From an uncultured Oscillospiraceae bacterium (lineage in GTDB: Bacteria; Bacillota; Clostridia; Oscillospirales; Oscillospiraceae): DNA of 8,500 nucleotides. Shown one piece after another: positions 6,528-8,500 of this stretch. Numbering within the stretch: position 1 is the stretch's first letter; the number at the start of each line of letters is the position of its first letter. The position numbers and the translations under genes are program-made. The stretch is taken from assembly GCA_910587205.1 (NCBI GenBank), contig CAJULZ010000113.1, forward strand, positions 1 through 8,500. The letters run 5' to 3'. A model generated the notes under the pieces. It was not told where the DNA came from. It did not search any database and was given only the letters and a program-made list of their open reading frames with translations.

Positions 6528-6567
6528 AATGAGCGCCCCCGGAGTTTGCCGTCCGGGGGCGCTCATT
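6528..6567 (-). terminator. Strong hairpin after lysR
   Basis: AATGAGCGCCCCCGGA (6528-6543) pairs perfectly with TCCGGGGGCGCTCATT (6552-6567) around an 8-nt loop, a 16-bp GC-rich stem that begins at the lysR stop codon. The downstream T run is short (ATTTG), so termination may be partly non-classical. It separates lysR transcription from the operon promoter that follows on the same strand. Confidence 0.75.
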
Positions 6568-7457
6568 CATTCTGATTCAGCGGCCATATAATGGGCTTTC
6601 AATTCTTCCAGAAAGAGCCCTGATGCCGGGGTGAATACCTGATATTTTTTCCAGATCAGGTACAGTTTTGTCTCTAATTTAGGTGACAGCGGACGGAAAC
6701 ACAGCTCACTCCCCTCGCTGGTATCCACCAGCTTATCAAAAGTGAGCATACTGCCCAGTCCCTCCCGAACCAGCACACTGCCATTGTAGGCCAGATTGAT
6801 GGTCGCCGTCACGTTCAGACGGTCCGCGTCCTCCCCAAACAGTTTTGGGATGTCCTCCCGCAGACCCTGACGGGAGACGATCAGCGGCTGGTCCAACAGG
6901 TCGTGGATACGGATCGACTTCTTCCGCGCCAGCGGCGCGTCCTTCCGCATGACCACGCCCCAGATATCCGCCCCCGGAAACTCCAGATAGTTGTATTTGG
7001 ACAGATCCACCGCCTCCGCGATGACTACAAAGTCCAGCAGTCCCCGATCCAGCCGCTCCGATAGGTCGTTGGTGTCTCCGCTGTATAGATGGAATCGGAT
7101 GCCGGGACACCGCTCCTGCACCGCTTTGATCCGTTGGGCCAGGTACTTGATGTTCTCCGACTCCGCACAGCCGATGTGGATATCTCCCCCGGTGACTTGC
7201 CCCAGAGCCTTGAATTCCTCCGACGTCTTGTCCACCATGGCCAGGATATCCTCCGCCCGCTTGCGCAGCAGCATCCCTTCGTCCGTGAGCCGGACGCTGA
7301 AACTGCTGCGGACGAACAGCTTTTTTCCCAATTCAGCCTCCAGATCCTTGAGCTGCCTGGACAGCGTGGGCTGAGAAATGTGCAGCCGCTGGGCCGCGTG
7401 GGTGACGCTGCCCTCACGGGCGACCTCTAAAAAGTAACGCAATACCCGAATTTCCAT
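6567..7457 (-). CDS. LysR-type transcriptional regulator
   Basis: A 296-aa regulator of usual family length. Residues 1-60 are the winged helix-turn-helix (FLEVAREGSVTHAAQRLHIS then QPTLSRQLKDLE, recognition helix about 28-39). Residues 60-88 form the linker helix that dimerises. From 90 onward (GDIHIGCAESENIKYLAQRI) comes the two-lobed effector-binding domain; LIVSRQGL and YNGSVLVREGLGSML lie around the expected ligand cleft. ATG 7457 (MEIRVLRYF) has AGGAGGT (7464-7470) 6 nt upstream and follows a good promoter; a start at 7499 would lie upstream of that promoter. It is transcribed away from the glycoside hydrolase and sits between two near-identical promoter regions, which it probably controls, while its own -35 lies within one dyad, implying self-repression. 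The effector is unknown. Confidence 0.95.
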   Translation of the reverse strand: MEIRVLRYFLEVAREGSVTHAAQRLHISQPTLSRQLKDLEAELGKKLFVRSSFSVRLTDEGMLLRKRAEDILAMVDKTSEEFKALGQVTGGDIHIGCAESENIKYLAQRIKAVQERCPGIRFHLYSGDTNDLSERLDRGLLDFVVIAEAVDLSKYNYLEFPGADIWGVVMRKDAPLARKKSIRIHDLLDQPLIVSRQGLREDIPKLFGEDADRLNVTATINLAYNGSVLVREGLGSMLTFDKLVDTSEGSELCFRPLSPKLETKLYLIWKKYQVFTPASGLFLEELKAHYMAAESE

Positions 7458-7475
7458 CAAAACACCTCCTCGAAC

Positions 7476-7504
7476 AGTATAGCAGCAGATGATATTCATT
7501 GCAA
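7476..7504 (-). promoter_or_regulatory. Predicted lysR promoter
   Basis: Minus-strand -35 TTGCAA (7504-7499) and -10 TATACT (7481-7476) with a 17-bp spacer. The predicted start near 7469 leaves a leader of about a dozen bases that is mostly the RBS. The -35 sits in the centre of the dyad 7490-7512, so bound regulator would block polymerase. Confidence 0.65.
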
Positions 7505-7512
7505 GAATAACA
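7490..7512. promoter_or_regulatory. LysR-type dyad TGATAT-N11-ATAACA in the divergent region
   Basis: It differs by one base from the dyad before the operon. Its centre (7501) is 31 bp from the -35 of the plus-strand promoter and about 66 bp from its predicted start, exactly the geometry at the operon. It contains a nested TATTC-N7-GAATA repeat (7493-7509). It overlaps the lysR -35, fitting combined activation of the divergent gene and self-repression. Confidence 0.7.
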
Positions 7513-7534
7513 TGATATAGAAATCAAGTATTTG
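7505..7534 (+). repeat. 30-bp regulatory box, copy B (glycoside hydrolase promoter)
   Basis: It matches copy A (6471-6500, read on the minus strand) at 29 of 30 positions. Copy B also contributes to an 18-bp palindrome AAATCAA-GTAT-TTGATTT (7521-7538), whose right arm holds the -35 of the plus-strand promoter. In copy A only five of seven bases of that right arm are kept, so the palindrome is weaker there. Confidence 0.85.
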
Positions 7535-7560
7535 ATTTTTCCCACAGTATGTTATATACT
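7532..7560 (+). promoter_or_regulatory. Predicted promoter of the glycoside hydrolase gene
   Basis: TTGATT (7532-7537) and TATACT (7555-7560) with a 17-bp spacer; predicted start near 7567. The leader to ATG 7642 is about 75 nt, longer than the other leaders here, and contains a 15-codon open frame beginning at 7567. The -35 abuts box B. Confidence 0.6.
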
Positions 7561-7641
7561 CACCCCATGAGAGAGGGCTGCAGACCTCCGAAACGTGAAC
7601 CAGAAGGAAAATGACCGGAAAGGAATCGAGGAGGAACAAAA

Positions 7642-8475
7642 ATGCTGCAATTTTTAATCAACATTCTGACTCCCATCTTTGAGGGCATGGGCGTCAGCCC
7701 CACCGATGTGTCCACTTACGTCAACAACCTCAGCGGCTATATCTACGCCATCTTGGGTACTTTGGTGCTGGCCATCGTGGTCATGGTTGCCGCCCAGTTC
7801 GTGGTCAAAAAGGGCAAACGCCATCTGGTGCGCTGGGGCGCGGGGCTGGCCTGGGTACTGATTGTCACCATCCTGGCCAACGTGATCTGCTTCGGCCCCA
7901 TGTACAACAATCTGGCCCCCATCCTGAATTATGACGGGGCCGTTTCCGCCGAATCCGCCGCCGCCTCCGAGGCGGTCATTGAGAAGGTAGGCGACGAGGG
8001 CATCGTGCTGGCGGAGAACAACGGCGTGCTCCCTCTGTCCAATACCACCAAGATCAACGTGTTCGGCTGGGCGGCCACCAACCCCATTTACGGCGGCACC
8101 GGCTCCGGCTCCTCCAGCAACGAGGGCAACATCGACATCCTCACCTCCCTGAAAAACGCCGGGTTTGAGGTAAACCAGGAAATCATCGATATATACACGG
8201 AGTACAGCCCCAGCCGTACCTTGGCCGGTGTGGGCGTGGGCTTCACCGACTGGTCCCTGCCCGAGCCTCCCGCAAAGCGCTACACCGCGGAGCTGATGGA
8301 CAACGCTAAAGCGTTCTCCGATACTGCCGTCATCGTGCTGGCCCGGTCCGGCGGCGAGGGCCAAGACCTGCCTGCCGAAATGGGCCCGGTCATCGACGGA
8401 ACCATCGACAATATGCGCCAGACTGAGGCCAACGGAAACGCAGGCTATGGCCGACGCTCTCCGCGCCATTGGTAA
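7642..8475 (+). CDS. Membrane-anchored family 3 glycoside hydrolase (domain-permuted), truncated
   Basis: The frame gives 277 aa. Residues 33-55 and 66-88 are two membrane helices joined by a basic loop (KKGKRH), giving an anchored extracellular enzyme. Residues 100-255 match the GH3 C-terminal domain (DEGIVLAENNGVLPL, then VFGWAATNPIYGGTGSGSSS, then AVIVLARSGGEGQDLP). In permuted GH3 beta-glucosidases this domain comes first and the catalytic TIM barrel follows. Here the barrel is missing: after about Gly270 the frame ends in GRRSPRHW and a stop at 8473. ATG 7642 has GAGGAGG (7628-7634) 7 nt upstream. No other forward frame restores GH3 sequence; instead the minus strand resumes with a flavodoxin-family gene. 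The product should lack hydrolase activity. Glycan specificity is unknown. Confidence 0.85.
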   Translation: MLQFLINILTPIFEGMGVSPTDVSTYVNNLSGYIYAILGTLVLAIVVMVAAQFVVKKGKRHLVRWGAGLAWVLIVTILANVICFGPMYNNLAPILNYDGAVSAESAAASEAVIEKVGDEGIVLAENNGVLPLSNTTKINVFGWAATNPIYGGTGSGSSSNEGNIDILTSLKNAGFEVNQEIIDIYTEYSPSRTLAGVGVGFTDWSLPEPPAKRYTAELMDNAKAFSDTAVIVLARSGGEGQDLPAEMGPVIDGTIDNMRQTEANGNAGYGRRSPRHW

Positions 8476-8500
8476 ACGCTTTAACCAGCGCGGAGGTGTT
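8444..8500 (-). pseudogene. Fragment of a flavodoxin-family NAD(P)H reductase, broken at its inner end
   Basis: Read leftward from the window edge, the minus strand gives NTSALVKAFTNGAESVGHS, the segment that follows the FMN loop (GSPRKNGNTSALV...GAEEAGHE) in flavodoxin-like NAD(P)H-dependent reductases. The beginning of the gene lies beyond 8500. After GHS (codon at 8446-8444) the frame turns into LRFRWPQSGAYCRWFRR and a stop at 8392-8390, which is unlike the family and is simply the complement of glycoside hydrolase sequence. The family match is over only 19 residues, but they are characteristic. I read this as a gene cut by a rearrangement or an assembly join. Confidence 0.6.

Noticed and set aside
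6555..6566. Read-through of lysR into the operon as one transcript
   Set aside because: The 16-bp hairpin immediately after the lysR stop and a separate promoter with regulator sites after it make independent transcription more likely, although some read-through is possible because the T run is short.
7654..8469. 271-codon open frame on the minus strand
   Set aside because: It is antisense to the glycoside hydrolase membrane helices and GH3 domain; composition is typical of a shadow frame.
8400..8475. Single frameshift as the cause of the GH3 truncation
   Set aside because: The other two forward frames after 8400 do not resume GH3 sequence, while the minus strand gives a reductase segment up to the same point. 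A junction explains the data better than one lost or gained base.
1..8500. tRNA, rRNA or CRISPR array
   Set aside because: No cloverleaf with a GTTCRA-type T-arm, no ribosomal RNA segments and no regularly spaced short repeats were seen; the only strong repeat is the 30-bp regulatory pair.

Overview
The window looks like chromosomal or island DNA of a GC-rich gut Clostridium-type bacterium (Bacillota; an Oscillospiraceae-like relative is my guess). The signs are consensus AGGAGG ribosome binding sites 6-8 nt before most starts, an SLH-domain surface lipoprotein, iron-sulfur flavoproteins and aldo/keto reductases, and a Tn916/phage-type tyrosine recombinase start. The genus cannot be fixed from the sequence alone.

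Layout. Positions 1-74 (minus) hold the first 24 codons of a site-specific integrase that runs out of the left edge, with its own promoter and RBS. Positions 75-929 hold no convincing gene but several inverted repeats. From 6422 down to 930 (minus) runs a tight six-gene operon. In order of transcription it encodes a 79-aa helical protein, a Cys-nucleophile alpha/beta hydrolase, an aldo/keto reductase, an Isf-like iron-sulfur flavodoxin-fold reductase, a hexapeptide-repeat acetyltransferase, and a 680-aa lipoprotein that fuses three SLH domains, a flavodoxin and a second aldo/keto reductase. A strong hairpin at 6528-6567 separates the operon from a LysR-type regulator (7457-6567, minus). Divergent from lysR is a membrane-anchored, domain-permuted family 3 glycoside hydrolase (plus, from 7642). 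It breaks off after about 270 residues and abuts the head of a flavodoxin-family gene read on the opposite strand.

How it works together. The operon promoter and the glycoside hydrolase promoter, about 1 kb apart, share a 30-bp box identical at 29 positions. Each also carries a TGNTAT-N11-ATAACA dyad centred 31 bp before the -35 box (about -66), and a -35/-10 pair with a 17-bp spacer. The lysR gene lies between them, and its own -35 hexamer sits inside one dyad. This is the expected layout of a LysR regulator that controls two target units and represses itself. I infer that the regulator couples a carbohydrate or glycoside function to a redox/acyl-modification operon with both cytoplasmic and surface-attached parts. 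The substrate is unknown.

The most notable points are the duplicated promoter architecture, the surface-anchored three-module redox lipoprotein, the fused gene breakpoint at about 8444-8453, and the structured non-coding stretch beside the integrase.
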